A stretch of 64,000 nt of DNA, from contig OX438747.1 of NCBI GenBank assembly GCA_949316235.1, forward strand, positions 30,756,618 to 30,820,617, given 5' to 3'. The position numbers and the translations under genes are program-made. The notes beneath the pieces are model-generated. The model made no database searches and was not told the DNA's origin. It saw only the letters and a program-made list of their open reading frames with translations. Every line of letters starts with the position of its first letter. Positions within the stretch are counted from its first letter, which is position 1. Of the stretch, positions 50,076-60,800 are shown piece by piece. This DNA comes from Oegoconia quadripuncta. Its lineage: Eukaryota; Arthropoda; Insecta; Lepidoptera; Autostichidae.

Positions 50076-53000
50076 ATGGACGAATCAGAGCTGGATGGGT
50101 CGGAACTAGGTACCCTCTCCTATTGGCAGCGTACTTACAGTCACGACATAACCAACTTTGAGAAGCATGGAGACCCGGGCGAAGTGTGGTTTGGAGAAGA
50201 TAGCATGTACAGGGTTGTAGAGTGGATATCCAAGTACAATGTTGATAGGAACACGGCTGTGGTAGATTTAGGTGAGTTTGTTTGTAAGCCAGAGTACCGT
50301 CTCACGGGTGCCTTACGCCCGTATATTCTTGTAGCACTTTTTGTTTTTCGATCTACAAATTTCCTGTAGCTTGACTTGTGTGGAAGATATCGCCTTTAGT
50401 GATAAGGCCTATTCTATTATTATCATCAAAAATGGGCACTCGCAAGTCTTTTTGTGCAGTGTAAGCCTGCAAATAAAATATTGTATTTATTTGTTTGTAT
50501 TATTGTAGTTTGTATTTATTGTAATTGTTGTAGTTTGTATTTATTTAAGGTTCAATATTTACTGTGCTTTTATATGAAATTATAATATGGTATTTGATAA
50601 GGTTAGGTAGCTTCACCACTGAGTTTATTGTCTAAGCATTTAGTGAAGAGACATTCTCTTGTATTCTAAAGTGTTGCTAACCAATGTCTTATGAAAAACT
50701 GTTTGAATTGTATTTATGATTTATTATACCTATATTTACCTATTTAAGTAAAAGTTTCAGACTATTTACAAGTGTGTGTGCTAACAGTGTTTACAGACTA
50801 TCTTTGAACTTTCATGTGCTAACTTTATTTTTCGTGTGACATGTCAACCCATTTCCTTCCTGTTTTAGCTACCTACATCTTGATAAGCAATCTTTCTCCT
50901 CTGCTAACAGTATTATAATCCATTGCTTGATGGCAGTGGTGTTGGTGAGATGTATGTTTTGTTAAGGATGAAATTTTCTCCCAACTGGGGTTAGGAGAAA
51001 TTAATGAAATACCTACTTGCACTACTGCTTGAAATATATAGGGTCTAACAAAATTAACCCGACTAACTTGGCAATTGCACGTACATGACAATAAAATAAT
51101 TTATTCATTAAAAAAACTAGCCTTAAAAATTTTGTTTCCGAGTAAAGAAATTAAATGTAAGTGCAAATTAACAGACTTACTTCATTGCGATTGTACTTTA
51201 TTTTATTGATGAGAAAAAAAAGACAACGTTCATATGGAAGACGCCACAGGGCGTGGCGGGGCAACCAATCACAGCAAGTTGCGGCAGCAGCGAGCGGTTT
51301 GTGGTCGCGTTTCGGCGTCTTCAAAGTTACTGCGGCACGTGTTTGTGTGTTGTGGCAAAGTACTTAGAGTGCGCGGCCATTAAGGTCCAACTCACAAAAT
51401 GTACATTTCTAAATTAAATTTTTTGAATAATTTTATTTTTCTCATAATAGGTACATCCTATACATACGCTCGGCAACGTTTGTCGGGTTAATTTTGTTAA
51501 ACCTTATATAATATATAACAAACAATTTATCCTTTTTTAATTTACAAACATACCTACTAAACCAACCTGTTACTAAACACTTTCTTGTTGTCCATCTAAA
51601 AAAATTATTTAATCAATTAATATTTTTCCTTCAGGTTGTGGCAACGGTTACACTCTGGTGGAACTGGCCAGGGAGGGGTTTACGGACATTCTAGGCTTAG
51701 ATTACTGCGAAGAGGCGATCACCCTAGCAAAGAAAGTAACCGAAGAATTCCCGAATATTAAGTTTCAGGTATTTATCTATTATATTTGCCATTACCAATG
51801 ATATTTGGTCTATTCCTATGCGAATAGACCAAGGATTGGGTTTTTACCTGATAATCCCTGATCCATGTCATCCTAATCTGTAATCTGAACCACTGTAGAA
51901 AAACAAATGTTTGTTTACATACAATTCAACACAATGAATTCGTGTTTTTCAGGTATTTGATCTGACAAAAGACAGTGTAACTGACATAGGAAGGAAATTC
52001 GGCCTCATTCACGATAAGGGCACGTATGATGCCGTCAGTCTTAACCCAGAGGACCCTAAACATCATAGGAAGAGATATATAGACACAGTTGAAGCCATGC
52101 TTGAAGATAATGGTACGAATTTAACTTGTAACCTCGCAAAGTGATCATGAATGTTTTTAAAATTATTTAATTAACCTGTCAAGTATTTTTTGCGAGAATA
52201 CCAGCGGTGCTAAAAACATTTATGGATATCGTCTCCGTGGCTCAATGGAAACAAGAATTTGATGTGTCCATGAGGTCCTTGGTTCGATCCCCAGCGGGAT
52301 ACATGTTTAGTACTCGGTTTGGTGGGTGTTAGGGCATTTTAAATGTCCGCCTGGCTAGCTACCACCATATTATCAAAGTCTGCCACCAAAACAGCAATGT
52401 TAATAGCATTATTGTGTTCTGGTTGACAGAGATAAGATAGCCAATCCCCTAAAGATATAATAATAAAAAATAAATCCATGCACATACATACACACAGCGC
52501 CATCTAGTTCCACACTAAGCAACTAGACTTGTATTATGGATACCAGTTGGTTGAAAAACTACAAAAATACACTACACACTTAACCGCTTTAACCGGTTGT
52601 CAGAGATAAGATAGCCAGTCTCCCAAATGTGTTGGGGTTTCCGGGTCAGTACGCTTCCACCTTCGACCTCATCTTCACTTAACATCAGGTGTGATTGAGG
52701 TCAAGTACCAATCCGTTGTGCATAAAAAAAAACTTACTATATACAATAGTTATTATTATACACAATAAATCAAAACATAGTAGCAGTATTCATTCATTAT
52801 AACCATAGACAATATATTCCCGAAGCTATTCTCACAGATTACGAACTACGACTATACAGACATTTGAAGTCTTGATAATAAATAATAATAATAAATATCT
52901 CGGACACTTACACCAATCATCTAGTCCCAAACTAAGCAAAGCTTGTACTATGGATACTAGATAACGGATAAACATACATAAATATTTATATAAACATCCA

Positions 53001-56000
53001 TGACTCAGGAATAAATGTTCATATTCATCACACAAACATCTACCCGGGTCAATACGATTCCACCTTCGACCTCATCTTCACTTAACATCAGGTGTGATTG
53101 AGGTCAAGTAACAACACGTTGTGCATAAAAAAAAAACCCGTCGCGGGATCCGAACCCGCAACCGTTGGTTTCGCTGACAGGGTCACTATCCACTACACCA
53201 ATCGGCCGTTAAAACAACTTTCCCTAAGGAACCATTGTCTAATTCGATCAAAATATTTCTAACACCCATACAAAGTAAACCATTCTAAAACCAACTTTAG
53301 TATGGAAGTCCAACAAGTTGGCGACTCCTCTCCTGATTACGAACAACTTTCCACTAGGAACCATAGCGGAATTCTGCCGAAAATTGTTAAGACTACCTAC
53401 TACTACTAAAGGACAATAGCACAGTACCATCCATCTTTGGGCCAGTTTGTTGTCACTTCAATTAATAAATATAGTCTTGAACTCTTAGTACCAGACGTGC
53501 TAAAAACCTAACACATATGTTTTTAAAGGACTTTAGAAAAGAACAAAAGAGGTTTGAAATATGGTTTGGGGAACTTTGAAATTATATACTGGCAACATTA
53601 ACCACATGCATTCTCACGCATGGAAACAAGATGCTAGGCCAAAGAGAAATTGTTTTTTCTTTTCAGAGTTTATTAAATAGGTTTACCTACAAACGCTTGT
53701 TTGTTACATCGCTTAGAGTAATGGAGCCTTAAGTATATTAGTTATTAGCTAAATGTACAAACAATTATATGTAAACACCGCCTGCATCAGATAGATTACA
53801 TAAGAATTATTCAATTCAAAAACAAGAAAAGAAAATAACCTAGCGAGAAAAAAAGTGTACCCATTTACCCTAAATAAAAGTTGATCATTCAAATAGAAGA
53901 GAAGCCCAGCATACATACATAGTAGTATCACGAGAACCATCCCAAATTGGAGGTTAGAAACATCCCAAACACAAGCGCTTAGGAATCCAAATATCATGGG
54001 CCTTCAATACATTATGTTAACACTTTGTAATATTCAGATGTGTACTATAGACACGTGACAGATGATAATACTCATGCAAGCCATCAAACCATACAAGTCT
54101 TCCAAGCAATAAGACATTTTTGATCGGGAGTTAGTAAGTGGAGTGAGAAGGGCGCCCAATTAATAGTTCATTGTTGTTAGAAAAAGCTAGCTATTCAGTT
54201 TCCAGAACCTGGTCAATGAGTCAGTGTAGATGTCTAATGAGAAATTACTATCATTTAACAGCCTGGAAAGGCGAGCCGCTGGGGAATTTTACTAAAGGTG
54301 ATTTCAGAAATTTCCAAATTTAAACACCTAGGAGTATTGATATACCTAAAAATGCTTTAGAACCTGAAAGTACAGTTTGCGAACATTTTTTCTGATTTAT
54401 AAAAAAGTCTAAAACTCGACTGTTACATAATGAAATAGATAGCGCCCGCCAGAAGGTATGCTTCCTAGCGGTGACAGGGTGATCATTGTTTTCTCGAAAG
54501 TATTTATAGTACATAATAATATTTTTTTAATAAGCGTACATGTAGCGTACGTGGGTAATAGCTGAAAATCAGTGTTTTGCTCTCTGAGCAATTATATACA
54601 CTGAGCTATGACCCATTTGTACGGCTGTAGCACACACATACTCTAGTGTATCCTGATATTACTTTTATGAATTGTTATAAAATATGTTTATCCAATTGCT
54701 TTGGAACTTATGGTATGTGTGTGACTGGAGATACAAATAAACGATCTATCTATCTATCTATCTATCTACATTTTCGTACATTTGTCGTAGATTTTTTTTA
54801 TTTGCGTCTGAATTCCGAACGCAGCCATGTCACCGCTAGAAAGTATGACATGATTTCAGAATGATTTACTTTGTATGGGTAACCGAAAACTTCTTGATCG
54901 AATTCAGCTATGGTTCCTAGTAGAAAGTTGTTCGTAATCAGGAGTGGAGTTACCAGAAAACAGGAATTACACGAATTAAATTTCACTCTGTATAAAATTA
55001 CTTAAATATATGTCGTAGTAGATGGGTGTGGGGATGGTGGGCGTTGCTAGCGACCGGGACGGTGACAGTCGCGTGGTAAAGGGTTGCTCGGGCAATGGCG
55101 ATACTATTGCAAGCTACCATAGGAAATCGACAACGTATTCACATTCGATTATAATCATGGAACCTGAGATGATTTCTGTTGAAGAGAAAACATGTGCACA
55201 CCCCTCGTGCCATACAACTTGGCCCTCGCGTGCACTCTGTGGAACTCAGCCGTACCTTGACTATAGTTCCTCCTTGCTCAAATCCCATGATCAACTTCTT
55301 ATTAGCTAACGACTCACCGGATTCTTCCAAGCGTCGGTGATAATAATCAAATCACTCACAGTCGTAGATGTGTTCAGTGGAGCTCCGACTTCTTTGAAGG
55401 CTGGTAGCAAAGTGTCTGTCATTTTCGATGTGCAAACCTTATTTTACCGTTAACGTCGTCACGGCGCCGTTTCCGGCGATACCAGCGCCACCAAGTTTAG
55501 TTCCCACAGCAAACCGCGTATTATGATAGTCAGTTGACCGTTGGAATACTAAAATCTATCGTTAATTTATCGCTATCTACGACATATACATAGGTACAGG
55601 CGCACACACACATAGGTAGCGTGCCTAGGATTTCAAAATAGGGCAAACCCGACTTATTGTAGTTTTTACATACTGAGTTATTACATCTTATTGCCCATTT
55701 CTCTTCAATCTGCAAATATGCGGCATCAACAGTAAAACTTAAAGGAATGAGAACAGCCAACAATCTAATGAGTTTTATTTATACAGTGATCTATTACTCG
55801 AGCGATAGAGCCGGGCTTTTGGGCGTATATGAAGGAACCGTCACTGCATAGGTGCAGTAAACTACATAAATAATGTTGTAATCTTGGCCGCTAACCATAG
55901 GGTTGCTGATGGTGGAGAGTAATATAGTTCATTTATTTTTACAGGCATGTTCGTGATAACATCTTGCAATTGGACAGAACAAGAATTGATAAAACATTTC

Positions 56001-56102
56001 GCCGAGAAAATGAGGTTGAAATGCGTGATACCCACCCCTCAATTCAAATTTGGCGGGAAAACCGGTAGCGTGGTGTCATCTGTGGTGTTTGTTAAGAAAT
56101 AA
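50076..56102 (+). CDS. EEF1AKMT2: EEF1A lysine methyltransferase 2 (METTL10), complete, 4 exons
   Basis: Exons 50,076-50,271, 51,635-51,768, 51,953-52,112 and 55,945-56,102 join in phase (196+134+160+158 = 648 bases, 215 residues plus stop), each with GT-AG borders. The family methylates a lysine of translation elongation factor eEF1A (Lys318 in the human protein), using S-adenosylmethionine, in the cytosol. Diagnostic segments: SYWQRTYSHDITNFEKHGD near the N terminus, GEVWFGEDSMYRVVEW, the SAM-binding VVDLGCGNG across the exon 1/2 joint (about residues 61-69), LGLDYCEEAI, HDKGTYDAVSLNPED (exon 3), and ITSCNWTEQEL plus PTPQFKFGGKTGS (exon 4). The start ATG (CCACAATGG context) precedes MDESELDGSELGTLSYW. 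Introns 1 and 3 are full of mobile elements. Length and motif order are normal and no lesion is seen, so the gene is probably functional. Confidence 0.93.
50272..51634 (+). other. EEF1AKMT2 intron 1
   Basis: It contains a (TATTTGTTTGTATTA)-type LINE tail at about 50,390-50,500 (CTTTAGTGATAAGGCC... start), 500 bp of AT-rich unassigned sequence, and one intact 465-bp inverted-repeat element (51,040-51,504). Donor G|GTGAGT, acceptor TTCCTTCAG|G. Confidence 0.85.
51040..51504. mobile_element. 465-bp DNA element, TIR AGGGTCTAACAAAATTAACCCGAC
   Basis: The left end AGGGTCTAACAAAATTAACC is mirrored by GGTTAATTTTGTTAAACCT at the right. Both sides are flanked by TATATA, so the duplication is TA or TATA. 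The core carries TTTTATTGATGAGAAAAAA, ATATGGAAGACGCC and GTGGCAAAGTACTTAGAGTGCG. No transposase. A second copy lies inverted in MGAT2 intron 1 (57,970-58,478) and a core fragment at 9600-9715. Confidence 0.85.
52228..52732 (+). mobile_element. SINE family A interrupted by a minus SINE B fragment
   Basis: Plus-strand A sequence runs from CGTCTCCGTGGCTCAATGG to AGATAGCCAATCCCC (about 52,455). Then about 85 bp of reversed family B (CACACAGCGCCATCTAGTTCC...ATACCAGTTGG) sit in the gap. A second A segment starts at CCGGTTGTCAGAG (52,593) and runs to the A tail. The repeated CAGAGATAAGATAGCCA block on both sides shows two A copies or a rearrangement, not a clean single insertion. Confidence 0.75.
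52885..53212 (-). mobile_element. SINE family C (minus) interrupted by a SINE A tail (plus)
   Basis: Reversed C body ATATCTCGGACACTTACACC... to CACAAACATCTACCC (53,044) is broken by GGGTCAATACGATTCCACC...GTGCATAAAAAAAAAA (about 53,045-53,136), then the C head resumes with GTCGCGGGATCCGAACCCGC...ACACCAATCGGCCGT to 53,212. Truncated SINE A insertion into a younger or equal-age SINE C. Confidence 0.85.
54540..54768 (+). mobile_element. LINE 3' UTR with (ATCT)n tail (plus)
   Basis: GGTAATAGCTGAAAATCAG...CTGTAGCACACACATACTC...GTGTGACTGGAGATACAAATAAACG followed by (ATCT)n at 54,744-54,767. It contains an AATAAA just before the microsatellite. Inverse of 42,683-42,905. Confidence 0.8.
55010..55588 (+). 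mobile_element. TGTCGTAGAT-type non-autonomous DNA element (plus)
   Basis: Starts TATGTCGTAGTAGATGGG, contains GGGCGTTGCTAGCGACCGGGACGG, GGTAAAGGGTTGCTCGGGC, TTCTTCCAAGCGTCGGTGA, GGCGATACCAGCGCCACC and ends TTATCGCTATCTACGACATATA. The ends form a short inverted repeat (about 10-12 bp). Related copies: 58,656-59,263 (inverted), 59,935-60,535 (direct) and 28,950-29,535. Confidence 0.8.
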
Positions 56103-56107
56103 ATAAA
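56098..56107 (+). promoter_or_regulatory. Poly(A) signals overlapping the EEF1AKMT2 stop codon
   Basis: AATAAATAAA spans the TAA stop (56,100-56,102), giving two overlapping AATAAA hexamers. A GT/T-rich stretch (TTTCTGTTGTTATTTTTTTG) follows at 56,120-56,140. If used, the 3' UTR would be only about 20-30 bases. Confidence 0.5.
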
Positions 56108-56904
56108 TTATCAAGTATTTCTGTTGTTATTTTTTTGAATCAAAGATTCCTGTTACTACATTCAAAACAATATTCAAAACATTAACCCTCTTATTCATAA
56201 AAAATTACAAACATTGCAACATTTCCTTATGAACGACAGAGATAAAACATACTTTAACTAAAACAGGCTTGCGTTTGCAAATTTTTATGAAGAAATTTAT
56301 TAAAAAACTTTTACATTCTAATGTAATTAGGTAATTTTCTCATTGAACAAGATAACGTATAGATTGAATTTGGATGTTGTAATTTTTTTTAGATGGTAAC
56401 GTTTGTATGGTAGAAATGGTATTTATAGGATGTTGGGGAAACTTTGATATATAAGGTTTTGATAAACACTGGTCTGATCACCCACTTGTGGCACAGAATT
56501 CTTATAGATCAAAGGATTTAATTTGGATGTGTGTGTATATAGTAAGGAAATTGGTATGCAGGATATGGTATGATATTTAATGCGTGAGCGCAAAGTACCA
56601 CGGTACACAATGTAAAGGTAGATTGAGAGCCATATCCTTCGCTCGATCATGGTGCAAACGACGTTTCTCTGTGAGAGCTGTTGGAGATTTAGGAATCTTA
56701 AAACTGATTAAGCCTCAAGTTATTTATAACATTAAAGGGAGTTAGATTATACCTATTGAATTTAGGCAAAAGAACATATACGTACTAGGTAAGTATTATA
56801 GGAAGATTTAAAATTTATGTACGAATAGAAAGGGCTATATTATTTATTTAACACAAATAACAAACGGAACATTTACTTAACATTTTATATTGTCATTTCT
56901 AAAG

Positions 56905-57090
56905 TCCACATTGCAAAACAGTGACCTTGGAATCCGATATATAGACCAACATGCTGTCCAACACCTTATTCCAAAGTCCAGCGGGCCTTTATGGAGACGT
57001 CACGCAGGCGAATGGAGAAACTTTTTCGAATTTCAATTTATTGTCTATCACAAAAAGAAGGTAAAAGTTTACGTCAAAAAAAGCAAATGA
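56905..57090 (+). CDS. Possible terminal exon of unknown gene
   Basis: After an acceptor-like CATTTCTAAAG (to 56,904) the frame reads STLQNSDLGIRYIDQHAVQH, SSGPLWRRHAGEWRNFFEFQ, then a basic end (YHKKKVKVYVKKSK) and a TGA at 57,088-57,090. The composition is protein-like (Trp, Phe, His and charged residues mixed), unlike nearby noise, but I recognise no family and see no partner exon. It could be an exon of an alternative EEF1AKMT2 transcript, a separate gene's last exon, or chance. Confidence 0.25.
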   Translation, partial: STLQNSDLGIRYIDQHAVQHLIPKSSGPLWRRHAGEWRNFFEFQFIVYHKKKVKVYVKKSK

Positions 57091-57437
57091 AAAAATTGTA
57101 AAAATCTTATTAACGTTTATTTACTTGAAATATTTTGATATTGTGATACATTGTGTTGAGATGAGAGTATTACTGTTTTTTTGCAATACTCGTTATTGAG
57201 TATGAAATTCTAGGTGAGGCAACTCTGTTAATTTTATCCCACAATAAGCATAGGCCTCTTGTATCCAATTCCAATGAGATTCTGCCTACTTGTACGATGT
57301 CATTGGACCAATGACAGTGGCAATACTTAGTCTAGTAAAGATACGCTTTAACTTCCTATAATCTTAAAGGCCGTGATTTTCTGCACATTAGTACAGTCAG
57401 CTGCAACTAAAAGTATACCCCTAAAGCACTAGATCTA

Positions 57438-57617
57438 TTTTATTTATGCACAACGGGTTACCAACCCGATGTTAAGTGAAAATGAGGTCGAAGGTGGAAG
57501 CGTACCTACTGACCCGCAAAACCCCAACACATTTGGGGGACTGGCTATCTTATCTCTGACAACCGGAACACAACAATGCTAATAACATTGTTGCTTGGCG
57601 GCAGATTTAGATAAGAT
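57438..57617 (-). mobile_element. SINE family A, tail half (minus)
   Basis: TTATTTATGCACAACGGGTTACC...ACTGGCTATCTTATCTCTGAC...GGCGGCAGATTTAGATAAGATC; cut at the ATAAGAT block where repeat F begins. Confidence 0.8.
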
Positions 57618-57805
57618 CTTTTGATCGAAATCGACTACGGTTCCTTGGGGAAAGTTTTCCGTAATCAAGAATGAAGTCGAATGGATATTCCATGAATTTA
57701 AATTCTCCCTGTATGGAGAGAGATTAGTGATCATTTTTAGCAGCTTTTCAAAGGTAGTGATAATGAACATTTTTTAGCAGTTTTTCAAAGGCGCACTTTG
57801 TGAAT

Positions 57806-60800
57806 ATGGCAGTGAAAATGCATCACTCAGTAGTTAACTCAGGAATATCGAATGTCAAATGTTTGTTGATTATTATAGCACTCTACTATCTATGGATAAG
57901 AATAATGTTCTTCGTGGGTGGTGAGTACCATATACATAAAATCTAGGTCGTTATAAGGAGACATATATAAGGTCTAACAAAATTATCCCGACAAACGTTG
58001 CAGAATGTAGGTATGTATGGGATGTAACTATTACGAAAAAAATAAAACTTTGAAGTTAACAGATTTTATTCAAAAATAAAATTTAGAACAAAATTGACAA
58101 TTTTGTGACCTTAATTGGATTTGGACCTTAAGTGGACCTTAATTGCCGCACGCTCTAAGTACTTTGCCATAGGTAACACACAAACACGTGCCGCGATATC
58201 TTTGAAGACGCCGTAAAGTGACCACAGGACTTGATTATATTGGTTGCGCCCTGTGCCCCGCCACCCCCATTGGCGTCTTCCATATGAACGTTTCCTTTTT
58301 TTTTCTCATTGATAAAATAAGGTACAATCGAAATGAAGTAAGTGTGTTAATTTGTATTTTCATATGCACTTACATTTAATTTTTTTAATCGGAAACAAAA
58401 TTTTTAAGGCTAGTGTTTTTAATTAATATATTATTTTATTGTCATGTACGTGCAATTGCCAAAGTTTGTCGGGTTAATATAACACATGCATTCCTTTATT
58501 CGCCCGTCGCCAGTCGCTCCTCCGCTCCCGTCCGGTAGTCCATAAGTAATTCTGTATTTTGTACCTAACATGTGGCACGTTCAATAAACCAGTGATAACC
58601 GATGTTGCTCTACCTGTCATTCTATCTTCGCATTCTACTTATAATCTAAATACCCCGATATAGACTCTCATAATTATATATGTCGTAGATAGCGATAAAT
58701 TAGCGATAGAATTCAGTATTCAAACGGTCAACTGACTATCATAATACGTGGTTAATGTGAAGTAAACCTGGTGGCGCTGGTATCGCCGGAAATGGCGCGG
58801 TGACGACGTTAACAGTTATATTAGGTCTTCACATCGAAAACGGGACACTTTACTACGAGCCTTCAAAGGAGTCGGAACTCCACTGAACACATCAACGACT
58901 GTGAGTGATTCTCATTACCTACTGTCACCGACGCGTGGAAGAATCCGGTGAGTCGTTACTGAATAAGACTTTGATTATGGAATTTGAGCAAGGAGGAATT
59001 GAAGACCAGGTCCGCTTGAATTCCACAGACTGCACGCGGGGGCCAAGTTGTATGGCATGAGGGGCGTGCACATGTTTTCTCTTCAACAGAAAGCATCTCA
59101 GGTTCCATGATTATAATCGAATGTGAATACGTTGTCGATTCGCTTCGAGTAGTTTGCAATAATGTCGCTATTGCCCGAGCCACCCTTTACCACGCGACTG
59201 ACACCGTCCCGGTCGCTAGCAACGCCCACCCCCGAATCCATCCATCTCCGACATATAGTTATCAAGACCCAACATAGACATATATCAGTGACCCCAACAT
59301 CAGAGAGAGAGCTTCAACAGCGACAATACCTCAACACATAGAATAGAATAGAATATGACTTATTTGCTCTTGAATAGGGTACATTAGATTAGATGTTGTT
59401 ACAATAAGATCCGCCTAATTCAGTCATTACAATGACGTGCAAATATTGGACAATATTAAAGTTTCATACAAAGATAATCAGCATGCATAACAATTAATCC
59501 CTTAATTGTGCTAAACGAAATTTTTGTGGAAAAAACTAGTAAGTAATATTAACATTAAATTCTTTAAAAACCTAAAAACCCGACTGCATAACTTATATTT
59601 TGCCACCAATGTTCGCAAACAACGATGAAATGAACAATACCCTCCCGTAGACGAACACGCAGATGTTTCCGTCCACCTCGGATAACATGTTCGCTTGATT
59701 TTGGAAGGAAAACAATTAGGCCACGCTCATATTTGGTTAGAATAACATGTTAGGTGTTAAAAACCATAAAAATACGTAGCAAAAGACCCGGCTTAATTTG
59801 TTCAGGAAACATGTTTTGTTAGTTTGTTTTGTTATTTTTTGGAGCAGAAGACCCGGCTAACTTCAGCAGTGGATGATACATTAAGACATATATTTAAGAA
59901 AATTTATATTTTAATATTTTCGTCACAATATAAATGTCGTAGATGGGCGGGTGCGGGGTGGGCGTTGCTAGCGACCGGGACGGTACCAGTCGCGTGGTAA
60001 AGGGTTGCTCGGGCAAAGGCGATATTATTGCAAGCTACTATAGGCGAATCCACAACGTACTCACATTCGATTATGACCATGGAACCTGAGATGCTTACTG
60101 GTGAATAGTAAACATTTGCACGCCCCTCATGCCATACAACTTGGCCCCCGCGTGCATTCTGTGGAATTCAACTGGACCTGGTATTCAATTCCTCCTTGCT
60201 CAAATCCCATGATCAACTTCTTACTAGCTAACGACTCACCGGATTCTTCCAAGCGTCGGTGATAGATAATGGTAATCAAATCACTCACATCGTAGATGTG
60301 TTCAGTGGAGGTCCGACTCCTTTGAAGGCTCGTAGCAAAGAGTATACAAAACCTACGCTCGTAGCAAAGTCGTTGTCATTTTCGACGTGCGGACCTTATA
60401 TTAACGTCGTCACCGCGCCATTTCCGGCGATACCAGCGCCACCAGGTTTACTTCCCATTAACCGCGTATTATGATAGTCAGTTGACCGTTTGAATAATGA
60501 ATTCTATCGCAAATTTATCGCTATCTGCGACACGGCCATACTTACATTTCAGCCCCTGACACAAATGTTGAGGACCTGAGGGAGAAAATTAAATATTTGA
60601 ACGACGCTCAATACATATATAATGAAAACAAATTTGGACCAGTACAAAATGACACCATCATTATCGCTATTCAGGTGAATGTATATTTAATACCATTAAT
60701 ACCATTTATTTTCTCTCCATAATTATTTTAAATGATTAATAAGGGTGTATCCCACTATATCCATGGAAATACAAAATAGAAAAAGTGGGAGAAGCGTTTT

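Larger units (their letters stand above)
52113..55944 (+). other. EEF1AKMT2 intron 3, packed with repeats
   Basis: In order: SINE A (52,228-52,455 and 52,593-52,732) broken by a minus SINE B piece; minus SINE C broken by a SINE A tail (52,885-53,212); repeat F (53,213-53,395 and 54,850-55,000); LINE 3' UTR with (ATCT)n tail (54,540-54,768); and the TGTCGTAGAT element (about 55,010-55,585). The stretches 53,400-54,400 and 55,590-55,940 show nothing recognisable. The acceptor is TTTTTACAG|GC at 55,944/55,945. Confidence 0.8.
56103..57805. other. Intergenic region between EEF1AKMT2 and MGAT2
   Basis: Mostly AT-rich without recognised repeats to 57,437, then a truncated minus SINE A (57,438-57,617) and a repeat F piece (57,615-57,712). 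An open segment at 56,890-57,090 is described separately. Confidence 0.6.
57921..60552 (+). other. MGAT2 intron 1, packed with DNA-element copies
   Basis: Contains the inverted 57,970-58,478 element, an unassigned GC-richer block with CGTTCAATAAACCAGTG (58,480-58,640, possibly an LTR remnant), the TGTCGTAGAT element twice in opposite directions (58,656-59,263 minus and 59,935-60,535 plus), a LINE-type tail (AGAATAGAATAGAATATG at 59,342), and a fragment of the GACCCGG-ended element (about 59,620-59,862). The acceptor is TACATTTCAG|CC. Confidence 0.8.

Noticed and set aside
58480..58640. Possible solo-LTR remnant (GTTCAATAAACCAGTG with a GC-rich lead)
   Set aside because: It has a poly(A)-signal-like hexamer, but TG...CA ends and a target duplication could not be found.
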